A stretch of DNA of 16,272 bases from Candidatus Aerophobota bacterium (GCA_014859225.1 JACUUP010000022.1:1-16272); one strand, 5' to 3'. Shown: positions 1-8,201, counted from the stretch's first letter. Translations and numbers: made by a program. The notes: generated by a model from the sequence alone, not told the origin.

Positions 1-1
1 C

Positions 2-784
2 TCTGTTAATGATAAAGAGGCTAATCTTAAAAAAGCAGAGGAGTTTATTCAAGTTGCAGCCGGGGCAGAAGCTAAAGTTGTGGCTTTGCCCGAGATGTTT
101 AACTTTTCCGGGAAGATGGAGGAGAAAAAAGAAAATGCAGAACCTATCCCGGGGAAAAGCATAAATCGTTTAAGCGAGCTTGCCAGAAAACTTAACATTT
201 ATCTTCTCTGTGGAAGCATCTTAGAAAAATCTGATGAAGAGCTTTTTTATAATACAAGCATTTTTTTAAATCCTGCAGGTAAGATTATTGCAAAATACAG
301 AAAAATTCATCTTTTTGATGTAACCTTGCCCGATGGCTCCTGCCGTGATGAATCAAAATTGGTAAGCGGTGGAGATGAAGTTGTTCAGGTTAAAACTCCC
401 ATAGCATCATTTGGTCTTAGCATATGCTACGATGTTAGATTTCCCGAACTTTATAGAAGGCTGGCAAAAAAAGAAGCTCAAATTGTTTTTATCCCTTCAG
501 CTTTTACCCTTGAAACCGGCAAGGACCACTGGGAGGTTTTGGTGAGAGCAAGGGCTATAGAAAACCAGTTTTATATAGTTGCTCCAGACCAAATTGGAGA
601 AGATATTTACAAAAGAAGGTCCTGGGGAAAGAGCATGATAGTTGACCCCTGGGGAACAGTGCTTGCTGTAGCTTCAGAAAAAGAGATGGTTATCTTTGCC
701 GAAATAGACATATCTTACCAGCAAAAAATAAGGGAAAACATACCTTCTTTATCCCATGTAAGGGATGATATTTTCAATCTTTAG
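2..784 (+). CDS. Carbon-nitrogen hydrolase (nitrilase superfamily), 5' truncated by window edge
   Basis: Amidase of the nitrilase superfamily, close in pattern to the Nit1/Nit2 group (deaminated-glutathione amidase, omega-amidase), which hydrolyses small amides in the cytoplasm. The reading frame is open from base 2, and the codons before the GTG at 80 encode a natural N-terminal stretch (KVVALPEMFNF), so the gene starts outside the window and GTG 80 is internal. The catalytic triad is visible: Glu in ALPE (92-94), Lys in YRKIHLFD (302-304) and Cys in SICYDVRFPELY (425-427). HWEVLVRARAIENQ and WGKSMIVDPWG further on are typical of the family. The missing N-terminus is probably only about 10 to 20 residues. 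The gene faces the next one tail to tail with 22 bases between. Family is secure; the substrate cannot be read from sequence. Confidence 0.9.
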   Translation, partial: SVNDKEANLKKAEEFIQVAAGAEAKVVALPEMFNFSGKMEEKKENAEPIPGKSINRLSELARKLNIYLLCGSILEKSDEELFYNTSIFLNPAGKIIAKYRKIHLFDVTLPDGSCRDESKLVSGGDEVVQVKTPIASFGLSICYDVRFPELYRRLAKKEAQIVFIPSAFTLETGKDHWEVLVRARAIENQFYIVAPDQIGEDIYKRRSWGKSMIVDPWGTVLAVASEKEMVIFAEIDISYQQKIRENIPSLSHVRDDIFNL

Positions 785-806
785 CTTTGTGGTTATTCCT
801 GGTGTT

Positions 807-1448
807 TCAGCCAATAAGATAAAGACCTGCAGTTAACAAAATTCCGCCCAATACAGGGATAGTGAGATTATCAATTTTGGGAACCATCTCGCCCGCAGTT
901 GCTCCTAATGCTCCCAGAAAAGAGGGAAGGATAGAATTTGCTTGAGCGGTAGTTTTTAGCAAGGAGTAGGCAATTAAAAAACTGATGAGAAAATTCAGGG
1001 AAATTAGCATCAAGGGGCGATAGAAGGTTTTTTCTTTTTTTAAAATTTGTCTTAGCATTTTGCTGAAGGTATCACCAATTGCCAGAAAAAGGATGCAGAT
1101 ACAAGCCACTTCTCTTGCAAAGAGAAAAATTGCCAGCCAGCAGCCTATAACGTAATAGCTTGATGCGGCAATTTTTGTATTTTCATATTCACGCATAACA
1201 GGTTTAAAAATTTTCCTGACAAGATGATTAATTTTTGGCATAAACTGGCGAGAAATATCTCCTGCAAGGAAAAAAAGTGCAATAGCCCCCAGGACTACCA
1301 GAGTCCAATTTTTCGTTATTCCTGTGAGATAGTATATAAGAGCGATGGCTATTCCACTACCAGCGTGAAAGATGCTTCTTGCCCACTCACTCTCTTTACC
1401 TTTTTCATATTTTTGCCCTGAATAAGCTTTTCTGTTAGCCCTTTTCAT
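807..1448 (-). CDS. Small polytopic membrane protein, diverged dolichol/phytol kinase-like (SEC59/COG0170-like)
   Basis: A 213-residue protein with a basic N-terminus (about residues 1-25) followed by about six hydrophobic segments. The start FHAGSGIAIALIYY, the central DTFSKMLR region and the end GALGATAGEMVPKIDNLTIP-VLGGILL follow the layout of the SEC59/VTE5 polyprenol kinase and CTP-transferase group, in which the last block usually reads like VE..P.DDNLTIP. Family members use CTP or another NTP to phosphorylate isoprenoid alcohols or related lipids. Here the usual glycine-rich stretch after the central Asp is reduced to GDTFSKMLRQILKKE, so activity is uncertain. The ATG at 1446-1448 has no clear Shine-Dalgarno, but the basic leader fits a membrane protein. 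It is transcribed away from the WHy/nucleotidase pair. Fold assignment is moderate and function is inferred. Confidence 0.6.
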   Translation of the reverse strand: MKRANRKAYSGQKYEKGKESEWARSIFHAGSGIAIALIYYLTGITKNWTLVVLGAIALFFLAGDISRQFMPKINHLVRKIFKPVMREYENTKIAASSYYVIGCWLAIFLFAREVACICILFLAIGDTFSKMLRQILKKEKTFYRPLMLISLNFLISFLIAYSLLKTTAQANSILPSFLGALGATAGEMVPKIDNLTIPVLGGILLTAGLYLIG

Positions 1449-1588
1449 TTTTGATATTTTTATATAAAATACATTGTGATTTGTGGTTTTTTAGTTGTTT
1501 TTCTACTAAAGTAAGTGTTAGGTATTTTAATAAATCTTCATATTTTTGGCAAAAAAGCTATGGAGGTCTGAAAATAAAGCTAAAAGGT
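1449..1588. other. Divergent intergenic region, AT-rich, promoter not resolved
   Basis: This 140-base gap separates two divergently transcribed genes and should hold promoters for both. It is very AT-rich. TATATAAAA-type sequence close to the minus-strand ATG could be a -10, but it lies too near the start codon for a normal leader. On the plus strand TTGTGG (1481-1486), a 17-base spacer and TACTAA form a poor sigma70-like pair. The short inverted repeat TTAGT-N9-ACTAA (about 1491-1510) could be an operator or chance. No element is convincing enough for a separate call. Confidence 0.3.
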
Positions 1589-2587
1589 ATGAGAATAGCT
1601 GCTTCACTGTTAGTTTCAGTTATAGTAATAGCTCTGGTAACTTCTTTAGTGTTCCCGGGGAGGAGCACATGCTCAGCTGTTTCCCCGCAGGTGGGTCCGC
1701 AGCTATTATCTCAAGAAAAATCAGCTGAAAGCACGGGAAAAATGCCCTTTTTTAACATAGAAAGTATTTCCCATTCCTGGGGCCCTGCCTCTCCTGATAA
1801 AACCACTATCATTACCCGGATTATTCTGGATGATAAAGATTTATCTGAGGTTGCATTATCCGTTTTTTGCAGTATTTACCTGAATGATGTTAAAATGTGT
1901 GAGGTGGAGGTTGATGAGCCTGTTGTAGAAAAAACAGCAGCAGGCACTCTCATTCGCTTTATTAGCCAGATTGACAATAATGATGAGAGCATTAATGAAT
2001 GGTGGTTTTCTCACATCAAAAATGGTGAAAAAACTACAGCAAGGATGCAAGGAAAGCTTAAGATTAGTTCGGGAGATGAGACTTTTTTCTATCCTTTTTT
2101 GTGGGAAAACGAGTTTCAGACGAACATACTTGAAGGCGTAAATGTTGAGGATGTGCGCACCATCAATTTTGGACTTTACAGGCTGGAGATTGAATCACTT
2201 CATTCTGAGTGGGGAGAGATTACACCTGATGAGACTGAAATAAAACATACTCTCAGGATACATAATCCCAGTGTCTTGCCGGGAGCACCCATTGTAAATA
2301 GGGTAGAGTATGAGCTTTCCTTGAACGAGATAAAGATGACAGAAGGTGAAATGGGACTTCCTCTGTTTATCTGGTCAGGTGAAACAAAAATAGTCTCATT
2401 TACCAGCGAACTTGATAGTGAGAAGATAAAAAAATGGTGGGTCTCACATATCAAATTTGATGAGAAAAGTAGCTACCTTTTAAGATACACTCTTTTTGTA
2501 AAAGTTCTGGGTGCTACACTTGCCCGATGGCCAGAGGACAACAGAGGAGCTTTTGCTACAGATTTTTTGGGTAGAAAGGGCTCCTGA
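1589..2587 (+). CDS. Secreted or membrane-anchored protein with two tandem WHy/LEA14-like repeats
   Basis: A 332-residue protein from the ATG at 1589. Residues 1-26 form a signal peptide or signal anchor (MRIAASLLVSVIVIALVTSL), with no lipobox of the usual L-x-x-C form. Two homologous units follow, about residues 53-183 and 194-328. They share IES-hydrophobic-H/S-x-WG, a -SIYLNDVKM-/-LSLNEIKM- strand, and WWFSHIK (138-144) against WWVSHIK (283-289). The second unit has the NPS...PI.NRVEYELSLN pattern of WHy (water stress and hypersensitive response)/LEA type 2 domains, which are small beta sandwiches; the first is more diverged. The frame is open upstream to TTG 1451 without a Shine-Dalgarno. 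GGAGG at 1562-1566 lies 22 bases before the ATG, too far for normal initiation. The stop overlaps the nucleotidase gene, suggesting coupled expression. Coding status is secure; function is unknown. Confidence 0.7.
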   Translation: MRIAASLLVSVIVIALVTSLVFPGRSTCSAVSPQVGPQLLSQEKSAESTGKMPFFNIESISHSWGPASPDKTTIITRIILDDKDLSEVALSVFCSIYLNDVKMCEVEVDEPVVEKTAAGTLIRFISQIDNNDESINEWWFSHIKNGEKTTARMQGKLKISSGDETFFYPFLWENEFQTNILEGVNVEDVRTINFGLYRLEIESLHSEWGEITPDETEIKHTLRIHNPSVLPGAPIVNRVEYELSLNEIKMTEGEMGLPLFIWSGETKIVSFTSELDSEKIKKWWVSHIKFDEKSSYLLRYTLFVKVLGATLARWPEDNRGAFATDFLGRKGS

Positions 2588-4715
2588 TAGACTTAGACAC
2601 AGGAAGAGAAAGATTAATTTCAAAACTGCAGATTCCACATATAAATTAGGCGCAACCTTCCTGGTACAGTTTTTCCTGGCTATTTTATGCATCGCAGTTT
2701 TAATCTTGTCCCCTGTAAGCTCTAAGGTGGCGCTTGCTAAGTACAATTTGACTATTTTGCACACCAATGATTTGCATTCACATCTTGATGCATTGCCGCG
2801 TTTGAGCGCTGCGGTTGAAGAAATTAAGAAAGCTAAAACAGCGCAAAATGAACCCGTGCTTCTTTTAGATTCTGGTGATTTCATCATAGGAACACTTTAT
2901 CATCTTTTGACCACAACCTATAGCCCGGAGCTTACACTAATGAGTAGCATTGGATATGATGCTACAACTTTGGGAAATCATGAGTTTGATTGGGGACCCG
3001 ATAATTTAGCTAACATTATTAATATTGCAATAGAAAATAAAGATGGGGAAATAGTTCCCATTGTCGCTTCCAATATGGAATTTAGTTTCTTTCATGCGGG
3101 TGATGATGAGCTGAAAAAACTTTACGATGCAGGTATTATCCGGCCCTATATTATAAAAACACTTACTAATGGACTGAAAGTTGGCATTATTGGTTTATTA
3201 GGAAGAAAGGCGGCTCAGGAAGCAATGGGAAAATATCCACTAAGGTTTATACATAATCGTGATTTTATACAACAAGTGGTGGGCAAGCTCAAAAATAAAG
3301 GTGTTGACCTTGTTATATGTCTTTCCCACTCAGGCTTTGAAGAGGATAAAAAACTTGCAAGACTAATTGAAGGTATAGATATTATTGTGGGTGGGCACTG
3401 CCATAGTGTCCTTTTTGAACCGGTGCAAGTTGGCAGCACCTTTATACTCCAGGCAGGCTCTTATGGAAATTATCTGGGTAAACTGGAGGTATCCATAAAG
3501 GAGAAGAAAACTTACGTGCGCAACTACCAGTTGCTGGCAATTGACAGTATAGTTTCAGAAGATAAGGCTATGAAAAAGGTTGTCAGAAACTACCGGGATA
3601 TAATTGATAAAGAAATACTTGCGCCTTTCGGGTTATCTTTTAATGAAACTCTGGCAAAGGCAGATTTTGACCTGGTGAAGGAAAGTGAGTATATAACAGG
3701 CACAAATCTTGGAGATCTGGTAACCGATGCCCTGCGCTTTGCTATTGATGCTATCCAGCCTGAGGACTTTGTCAATTTTACCTTTTATCCAGCAGGCTTT
3801 TTACGGGGCAATATTGATGCAGGAGAGATTACAACTTCAGATGTATTTCGCGTTGTTTCTTTAGGCACAGGGCCCGAGGAGATAGGGGGTTATCCGCTGG
3901 TTAGTTTTTATCTTACTCCCAGGGAAATAAAAAATATCCTGGAGTTATCTATATTTTTAGCACTGACAAGAGGTACAGAGTATCTTCTTCAGGTCTCCGG
4001 TATGCGATTCTGGTACAATCCCCTGCGTCCAAATTTTAGAAAGATAACAAGAATAGAAAAATTGCTTCCCGGAAAAGAGGAATATATTTTACTTGATACA
4101 TCCGATACCAGGAGTTTATATAAAGTTGGAGCAAATCTTTTTTTATTAAATATTTCCTCATATATTAAAAAATATCTTCCCGCTCTTGCAATAACACCCA
4201 AGGATAAAGATGGAAATGCTATTTTTTTGCCCGGTATTGAAAATAAGTCTCATATTTTTGCAGGCACAGAATGGCAGGCACTCATAAATTATATTTCTCA
4301 TTTTCCTGATTTAGATGAAGACTTAATACCTGATGTTCCATTAAGTTACGCTAAGGCCAAGGAGCGGATTAATTTAGATTCTGATGATATATTAACTTAT
4401 TACAACAAAAGAAAAAGCCCCCTGATAGGTGTTGGAGCAGCTCTTATTTTCCCTTCTCTTGGTCATGCTTATAGCAACAACTGGTATCCAAATGGATTTG
4501 TCTTTCTTTTAATGCAGTTAGCCTCAGCTCTTTTAGCATCCGGAGAATCCACAAGAGAGGCGGGTATTTTCCTTCTTGCCTCTTTTAAGCTTATGGAGTG
4601 CAAGGATGCCTATGATTCTGCCCTTGAGTATAACCGGAGATTAGACAGAGCACTTGAGGTAATTTCTGCTTCAAATTCCGCAAAAGCAGGATTTGCCTTC
4701 ACTTACAGGTTTTAG
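2553..4715 (+). CDS. Secreted 5'-nucleotidase/UshA-like metallophosphoesterase with extra C-terminal hydrophobic domain
   Basis: Two-domain nucleotidase of the UshA/CD73 type, about 720 residues, which cleaves phosphate from nucleotides or related esters outside the cytoplasm. After a basic stretch (RHRKRK) comes a hydrophobic signal segment ending SSKVALA. Metal-site motifs follow in order: ILHTNDLHSH, LLLDSGDF, LGNHEFDWG, VICLSHSG and VGGHCHS. The C-terminal substrate domain shows GTNLGDLVTDALRFA and PAGFLRGNIDAGEITTSDVF. A further stretch of about 100 residues (from about 4410) has hydrophobic segments and FPSLGHAYSNNW, then KDAYDSALEYNRRL, resembling DUF5683-type domains (PGxGQxY motif), and ends in an aromatic TYRF. 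The start is uncertain: TTG 2553 has GAGGAG three bases upstream and overlaps the previous gene by 35 bases, while the alternative GTG 2511 lacks a Shine-Dalgarno. Enzyme family is secure; substrate and the extra domain's role are unknown. Confidence 0.88.
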   Translation: MLQIFWVERAPDRLRHRKRKINFKTADSTYKLGATFLVQFFLAILCIAVLILSPVSSKVALAKYNLTILHTNDLHSHLDALPRLSAAVEEIKKAKTAQNEPVLLLDSGDFIIGTLYHLLTTTYSPELTLMSSIGYDATTLGNHEFDWGPDNLANIINIAIENKDGEIVPIVASNMEFSFFHAGDDELKKLYDAGIIRPYIIKTLTNGLKVGIIGLLGRKAAQEAMGKYPLRFIHNRDFIQQVVGKLKNKGVDLVICLSHSGFEEDKKLARLIEGIDIIVGGHCHSVLFEPVQVGSTFILQAGSYGNYLGKLEVSIKEKKTYVRNYQLLAIDSIVSEDKAMKKVVRNYRDIIDKEILAPFGLSFNETLAKADFDLVKESEYITGTNLGDLVTDALRFAIDAIQPEDFVNFTFYPAGFLRGNIDAGEITTSDVFRVVSLGTGPEEIGGYPLVSFYLTPREIKNILELSIFLALTRGTEYLLQVSGMRFWYNPLRPNFRKITRIEKLLPGKEEYILLDTSDTRSLYKVGANLFLLNISSYIKKYLPALAITPKDKDGNAIFLPGIENKSHIFAGTEWQALINYISHFPDLDEDLIPDVPLSYAKAKERINLDSDDILTYYNKRKSPLIGVGAALIFPSLGHAYSNNWYPNGFVFLLMQLASALLASGESTREAGIFLLASFKLMECKDAYDSALEYNRRLDRALEVISASNSAKAGFAFTYRF

Positions 4716-4766
4716 CAGGATAAATTTGTAAAGCATTTTTGAAATAAAAGCAAGGAGATATGAGCA

Positions 4767-5114
4767 ATGACAGAGGAGTATATTCAAGTTATTACAACCT
4801 GTGAGAAAAAAGAAGATGCGGAGCAAATAGCTAAAAATTTAATTGAGAAAAGATTAGCAGGATGTATCCAGATACTTGGACCGATACTCAGCACGTACTG
4901 GTGGAAGGGTAGTGTGGAGAGGGCAGAGGAGTGGCTTTGTTTCATTAAAAGCAAAAAGTCATGCTTTGCTGACATTGAAAAAACCATTAAGAAAATTCAT
5001 CCATACGAGATACCCGAGATTATTGCCCTGCCTATTGTTCAAGGTAGCAAGGATTATCTTACGTGGCTTGGGGGTGAGCTTGAGGAAAAGAAACGAGGAG
5101 GAGTAAACAAATGA
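4767..5114 (+). CDS. cutA: CutA1 divalent-cation tolerance protein
   Basis: A 115-residue member of the CutA1 family, small proteins that form very stable trimers with a ferredoxin-like fold and were linked to divalent metal tolerance in E. coli; the exact molecular role remains unsettled. Family signatures are present in order: VITTC near the start, KRLAGCIQI (residues 28-36), [13 protein letters not shown] (44-56), [12 protein letters not shown] (76-87) and a terminal YLTWL. Length is typical. The ATG at 4767 is preceded by AAGGAG at 4752-4757. The stop overlaps the start of the threonine aldolase gene in an ATGA, so the two are probably translated together. The 51-base gap after the nucleotidase gene holds no evident terminator, so read-through from upstream is possible. 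Confidence 0.95.
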   Translation: MTEEYIQVITTCEKKEDAEQIAKNLIEKRLAGCIQILGPILSTYWWKGSVERAEEWLCFIKSKKSCFADIEKTIKKIHPYEIPEIIALPIVQGSKDYLTWLGGELEEKKRGGVNK

Positions 5115-6136
5115 TAGACCTGCGCAGTGACACAGTTACAAAACCTACTCCAGCAATGCTTAAGGCAATGTTTGAAGCAGAGGTGGGAGATGATGTCTTT
5201 GGGGAAGATGCAACCGTTAACCTTCTGCAGGAGAAGGTGGCAAAACTTTTGGGCAAAGAAGCTTCCATCTTTGTCCCTTCAGGGACTATGGCTAACCAGT
5301 TGTGCATAAAGACTCATAGCCGGCCAGGGGATGAGGTAATTGTAGAAAAAAGCTCTCACATTTTTAACAATGAGACTGCAGCTGCAGCAGCACTTGCTGG
5401 GGTTCAGCTTCATCCTCTGGTGGGTACAAGAGGAATTCTTTATCCCGAACAAATTGAAAAAGCCATCAGGGATAGTGATTACCATCACCCTCTCAGCCGT
5501 CTTATTTGCCTTGAGAACACCCATAATCGGGGAGGAGGAAGTATTTATCCTTTAGAGATAGTGAAAGAAATCTGGAAGGTAGCTAAAAAATATAATCTGC
5601 TTGTCCATATGGATGGAGCAAGACTTCTTAATGCTACTGTAGCTTTGGGAATAATTCCTGTAGAGTACACTCAGTATGTAGATTCGGTCACTCTTTGCTT
5701 ATCTAAGGGTCTGGGTGCACCTGTTGGCTCAATGGTGGCTGGAGATAAAAAGTTTATCCAGCAAGTCAGGCGTTTTCGCAAGATGTACGGTGGAGGGATG
5801 AGGCAGGTGGGATTTTTAGCTGCTGCCGGGATTTATGCTTTAGACCATCATGTGGAGCGATTAGCTGAGGACCACCAGAAAGCCAAAAAATTGGCGGAAG
5901 CTTTAAGTAAAATCTCGGGTATTGAAATTGAGTCTGAAAAAGTTGAGACTAATATACTTTATTTTAAAATTAAAAAAGAAGAATGGACAGCCCAAAAGGT
6001 GGTTGAAGAATTAAAAAAAAGAGAAATTCTTGTTTTGCCCGTGGATGAAAAAACTATGCGGGCAGTAACCCATCTTGATGTAACCCGGGATGATATTGAA
6101 AAAGCCATCCTGGCTATTCAGAAACTTTTCGCTTGA
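5111..6136 (+). CDS. ltaE: Low-specificity L-threonine aldolase (PLP-dependent)
   Basis: PLP enzyme of the aspartate aminotransferase fold that splits L-threonine or L-allo-threonine into glycine and acetaldehyde. At 341 residues it is full length. It begins [12 protein letters not shown], the family hallmark, with [11 protein letters not shown] at 26-36. Other signatures are [11 protein letters not shown] (54-64), His83 in the SSHIFNNE loop that stacks on PLP, HMDGARL (166-172) with the Asp and Arg that contact the cofactor, and [11 protein letters not shown] with the Schiff-base Lys199. GGMRQ follows. AGGAGGAG lies just before the ATG, which overlaps the cutA stop (ATGA). The pairing with cutA is not a known functional unit. 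Substrate preference between threonine isomers cannot be read from sequence. Confidence 0.93.
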   Translation: MIDLRSDTVTKPTPAMLKAMFEAEVGDDVFGEDATVNLLQEKVAKLLGKEASIFVPSGTMANQLCIKTHSRPGDEVIVEKSSHIFNNETAAAAALAGVQLHPLVGTRGILYPEQIEKAIRDSDYHHPLSRLICLENTHNRGGGSIYPLEIVKEIWKVAKKYNLLVHMDGARLLNATVALGIIPVEYTQYVDSVTLCLSKGLGAPVGSMVAGDKKFIQQVRRFRKMYGGGMRQVGFLAAAGIYALDHHVERLAEDHQKAKKLAEALSKISGIEIESEKVETNILYFKIKKEEWTAQKVVEELKKREILVLPVDEKTMRAVTHLDVTRDDIEKAILAIQKLFA

Positions 6137-6147
6137 GTTAGGGGAGG

Positions 6148-6163
6148 ATTATTTCGTAATAAT
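6148..6163. repeat. AT-rich hairpin between the threonine aldolase gene and the next promoter
   Basis: ATTATT-TCGT-AATAAT is a perfect 6-bp stem with a 4-base loop, sitting 12 bases after the aldolase stop and just upstream of the -35 at 6167. It lies inside a wider inverted repeat, GAGGATT (6144-6150) and AATCCTC (6173-6179). The stem lacks GC and no clean T-tract follows (TTTCTTG), so it is a poor intrinsic terminator. An operator role is possible but unproven. Confidence 0.3.
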
Positions 6164-6166
6164 TTC

Positions 6167-6194
6167 TTGCTAAATCCTCGGCTTATGTTATAAT
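6167..6194 (+). promoter_or_regulatory. Sigma70-type promoter
   Basis: TTGCTA (6167-6172), a 16-base spacer and a perfect TATAAT (6189-6194) with a TG two bases before it. Transcription would begin near 6201, about 19 bases before the start codon of the small coiled-coil gene at 6220. It may also serve the YifB-like gene downstream, since no terminator is evident between them. Confidence 0.7.
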
Positions 6195-6219
6195 AAACCA
6201 GATGGACAGGGAGAAGTAA

Positions 6220-6472
6220 ATGAGCGAGAAAGAGCGGTTTGAAATTATTCTGGAAGATATTAACCAGAAAATGGATCTTATTGTGGAGGGACATCAGAAT
6301 TTAGACCAAAAAATCGATAGATTAGCAAAAGAGTTACGGGAAGAGATGGCTAAGATGAGAGATAGTTTAAGGAAAGAAATGACCGAAACGAGGGGAACTT
6401 GGTCAAAAAATAGATAAAATTTCAGACAAACTCCCTGACCATGAGAGGAGAATAACTGCTCTGGAGCAGTGA
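6220..6472 (+). pseudogene. Small coiled-coil protein gene with a one-base frameshift
   Basis: The ATG at 6220 follows GGGAGAAG and opens a 65-codon frame ending at a TAA at 6415-6417. Its product is a charged amphipathic helix with heptad-like repeats (EDINQKMDLIV, LDQKIDRLAKEL). From about 6396 the next frame (+1) continues the same style: ELGQKIDKISDKLPDHERR, then ITALEQ and TGA at 6470-6472. Removing one G from the GGGG at 6392-6395 joins the frames as ETRELGQKIDK and restores an 83-residue coiled coil. The tail of the unshifted frame (GTWSKNR) looks unlike the rest. This may be a real inactivating indel, an assembly error in a homopolymer, or less likely programmed +1 frameshifting. Such small coiled-coil proteins are common and usually of unknown function. 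Confidence 0.65.
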
Positions 6473-6561
6473 ACTTAATTGAAGCCTCACTGAATCAGCT
6501 ACCAAAAAATCTTTCTCTTAGTAAGTAAATTAATTAATCTCAAAGAAGGAGAAGTGAATCT

Positions 6562-8100
6562 TTGATCTCCAGGGTATATGCCTTTTCACTTTTAGGGATA
6601 GATGCCTACCAGGTAGAGGTAGAGGTTGATATCTCCTCCGGCCTTCCCGCCTTCCACATTGTAGGACTTCCTGACCCTGCAGTAAAAGAGGCAAAAGAGA
6701 GGGTGACATCAGCTATAAAAAACTCCCGGTTTCCCTTCCCGGCAAAAAGAATAACTGTGAATTTAGCCCCTGCCGATGTTAAAAAGGAAGGCTCCTCCTT
6801 TGATCTTCCTATAGCTCTGGGTATACTTAAGGCGCAGGGAATTGTTTGCGAAAATGAGCTTTCTAATCTGGCAGTCCTGGGAGAACTTTCTCTTAATGGT
6901 GCAGTGCGCAGGATAAATGGTGCTCTTCCCATTGCTCTTGAGGCAAAAAATAAAAATGTTAAAGCTCTTATACTTCCCGAAGCTAACGCTAAAGAAGCTG
7001 CAGTTGCTGATGGGATAGATATATATGCGGTTAAAACTTTATACGAGGTAGTTAGTTTTTTAAAAGCAGAGATTAAACTTTCTCCTTATAGATATGATAT
7101 TTCTCAGATTCTTTACAGTGATAATTTTTATGAGGAGGATTTTTCCGAGGTTAAAGGGCAAAACTACGTTAAAAGAGCACTTGAGGTTGCTGCAGCGGGG
7201 GGACATAATCTACTTATGGTAGGTCCTCCCGGTGCAGGAAAAACAATGCTTGCAAGAAGAGTTACAACTATCCTGCCCGATTTAACATTAGAGGAAGCTA
7301 TCCAGACAACTAAAATTCACTCTGTAGCAGGACTTTTATCCCCGGGCCAGGCTCTTGTAAAAAATCGCCCTTTTCGCTCACCCCACCACACCATCTCTGA
7401 AGCAGGTTTAATCGGGGGAGGTAGAATTCCCAGGCCGGGCGAGGTTTCTTTATCTCACAATGGAGTGCTCTTTATGGATGAGTTATCCGAGTTTCCCAGA
7501 GGTATCTTAGAGTCCATGCGCCAGCCTCTTGAGGATGGATTTGTTACCATCTCGCGTGCTCTTACCTCGCTTACCTATCCGGCAAACTTTATGTTCATTT
7601 CTGCTATGAATCCGTGTCCCTGTGGCTATTTTGCTGATGTCAGCCGGGAGTGTAGCTGCACTCCTTATGAGATACAAAAACACCTCAATAAACTATCAGG
7701 GCCTCTTGTGGATAGGATTGACATTCACATCCAGGTGCAGGGAGTGAGAAAAGAGGACCTTCTGGGAAAAGATGCTTCCGCAGAGTCCTCCTCCTCAATA
7801 AAAAAGAGGGTGGATCTGGCAAGAAGAATGCAGCTTGCCCGCTTCAAAAAAGCAAAGATATTTTGCAACGCCAAGATGACTCAACGGCACATAAAAACCT
7901 TTTGCCAGGTAGGAAGGGAAGCTGAGAGTTTACTTCGCTCTGCCCTATCTGAGCTTCATTTATCAGCAAGAGCCTATCATCGTATCTTAAAAATAGCTCG
8001 CACCATCGCTGATCTGGAAGAAGTGGACAGGATTCAGTCCCACCATATCTCAGAAGCCCTTCAGTACCGCTACTTAGATAGGGACCTCTGGAGAAGGTAA
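6562..8100 (+). CDS. YifB/ComM family Mg chelatase-like AAA+ ATPase
   Basis: A 512-residue member of the YifB/ComM family. In naturally competent bacteria ComM is a hexameric helicase that promotes branch migration during recombination; elsewhere its role is less clear. The N-terminal ChlI-like, Lon-protease-fold domain (residues about 1-170) has GLPAFHIVGLPDPAVKEAK-type sequence. The AAA+ core has Walker A GPPGAGKT (221-228), HHTISEAGLIGGG (275-287), Walker B VLFMDE (302-307) and SAMNPCPCGY with further Cys. The C-terminal domain carries LSARAYHRILKIARTIADLE. Start is TTG 6562, supported by AAGGAG at 6546-6551 and by family length; the residues after it (ISRVYAFSLLGIDAYQVEVE) match the usual family beginning. 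Function in this organism is inferred from the family. Confidence 0.95.
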   Translation: MISRVYAFSLLGIDAYQVEVEVDISSGLPAFHIVGLPDPAVKEAKERVTSAIKNSRFPFPAKRITVNLAPADVKKEGSSFDLPIALGILKAQGIVCENELSNLAVLGELSLNGAVRRINGALPIALEAKNKNVKALILPEANAKEAAVADGIDIYAVKTLYEVVSFLKAEIKLSPYRYDISQILYSDNFYEEDFSEVKGQNYVKRALEVAAAGGHNLLMVGPPGAGKTMLARRVTTILPDLTLEEAIQTTKIHSVAGLLSPGQALVKNRPFRSPHHTISEAGLIGGGRIPRPGEVSLSHNGVLFMDELSEFPRGILESMRQPLEDGFVTISRALTSLTYPANFMFISAMNPCPCGYFADVSRECSCTPYEIQKHLNKLSGPLVDRIDIHIQVQGVRKEDLLGKDASAESSSSIKKRVDLARRMQLARFKKAKIFCNAKMTQRHIKTFCQVGREAESLLRSALSELHLSARAYHRILKIARTIADLEEVDRIQSHHISEALQYRYLDRDLWRR

Positions 8101-8169
8101 AATTACCTGGTGCCGGCAGGATAATCTTGTCGCTTGGAGCCTTATTGATTTCTTGGTGTTTATATCCAT
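8074..8169 (-). pseudogene. Possible N-terminal remnant of a transposase gene
   Basis: On the minus strand an ATG at 8167-8169, preceded by AAAGGA, opens a 31-codon frame beginning MDINTKKSIRLQATRL and running into the end of the YifB-like gene. The beginning recalls the N-termini of some DDE-integrase-type transposases that start with a short M-D-I-x-T-K-K segment, but this is recall of a pattern and not a database match. If correct, the element was cut off about 17 to 20 codons into its gene. No other explanation for the reading frame is apparent. Low confidence. Confidence 0.25.
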
Positions 8170-8201
8170 TTCCTTTCTTCCCCGAGAGCTTGTTAACTTA
8201 A

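Noticed and set aside
6144-6179. Intrinsic terminator after the threonine aldolase gene
   Set aside because: The inner stem is entirely A/T and no U-tract follows; the same bases contain the next promoter's -35.
6385-6420. Programmed frameshift in the coiled-coil gene
   Set aside because: The change needed is +1 and no slippery site, rare-codon stall or downstream structure was recognised; an indel in the G run is simpler.
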